64,000 bases of DNA, taken from Austwickia chelonae NBRC 105200 (GTDB taxonomy: Bacteria; Actinomycetota; Actinomycetes; Actinomycetales; Dermatophilaceae). Made by a program: the position numbers and the translations under genes. Below, in pieces: positions 63,839-64,000 of this stretch (positions within the stretch are counted from its first letter, which is position 1; each line of letters begins with the position of its first letter). The DNA is taken from the NCBI RefSeq assembly GCF_000298175.1, contig NZ_BAGZ01000008.1, positions 248,001 to 312,000 on the forward strand, read 5' to 3'. The notes beneath the pieces were generated by a model. It was not told the DNA's origin. It was given only the letters and a program-made list of their open reading frames with translations, and ran no database searches.

Positions 63839-64000
63839 TATCACGCCGCTCAGATATCGAGACGATAACGGGAAAGGACTTTGTCGATCGTTCGACCTAG
63901 TGCAGGCTAGGGCAAGGTATCGATCCGATAAAGGTTATGTGAATCACTGGTCGCGCAGGCGGCCAAGGTCCATCTCCACGGATCGCTGTTGCTCTACAGC

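Overview
The window is GC-rich, densely packed actinobacterial chromosome. Several lineage markers point to Actinobacteria: a mycothiol S-conjugate amidase, a gephyrin-like MoeA (Glp) in one cluster with a SepX/GlpR-type membrane protein, an actinobacterial protein O-mannosyltransferase, an MptB-like mannosyltransferase and a DUF4307 protein. From memory, the gene order also follows the Mycobacterium tuberculosis stretch from about Rv0991c to Rv1095. I would place the organism in the order Micrococcales. A Dermatophilaceae-like genus is a guess and not proved by the sequence.

Layout. 0.1-3.8 kb (minus strand): SAF/CpaB-like protein, FmdB zinc ribbon, K+/H+ antiporter, 5-formyl-THF cyclo-ligase. 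3.8-7.7 kb (plus): glp/moeA, moaC, mogA/moaB and a RimJ-like acetyltransferase joined by 4-base overlaps, then sepX/glpR. 7.8 kb: tRNA-Ala. 8.2-11.2 kb: small membrane protein, pmt (minus), rsmI. 11.2-18.5 kb: alanine dehydrogenase, ornithine aminotransferase, sdhCAB, SIMPL protein. 18.6-28.7 kb: metG, tatD, a three-gene inositol-type island (two Gfo/Idh/MocA oxidoreductases and an IolE-like protein), rsmA, ispE, ABC-F ATPase. 28.7-33 kb: MarR and TetR regulators (minus), tRNA-Gln, glmU, prs. 33-36.7 kb: a two-domain alpha/beta-hydrolase-like protein (minus), rplY, pth. 37.1-40 kb: polyprenyl sugar-phosphate transferase and GT4 glycosyltransferase. 40-50.3 kb: mfd, SDR, SurA_N-like lipoprotein, mazG, eno, divIC/ftsB-like gene, DUF501, ppx, tRNA-Leu. 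50.4-53.4 kb: Bax-inhibitor-1 protein, unknown ORF, amino-acid permease. 53.6-56.3 kb: an isolated frameshifted reading frame that joins FlgK-like and FliD-like domains. 56.3-63.8 kb: msrA, greA, DUF4307, mca, small membrane protein, uppS-type prenyltransferase, mptB-like gene, phoH.

Most genes are housekeeping: translation (metG, rsmA, rsmI, pth, rplY, tRNAs), cell-envelope precursors (glmU, ispE, uppS, pmt, mptB), central metabolism (eno, sdhCAB, prs, ald), repair (mfd, tatD) and division (sepX, divIC). Accessory pieces sit at specific breaks in the conserved order: the inositol-type island lies where many actinobacteria carry rpfB between tatD and rsmA, the sugar-transferase/GT4 pair lies between pth and mfd, and the permease plus flgK-fliD relic lie between the ppx and greA blocks. 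The points most worth following up are the flgK-fliD chimera, the short-variable-arm tRNA with a UAA anticodon, the island in the rpfB slot, and several strong hairpins placed in or just before start regions (divIC, pth, greA).
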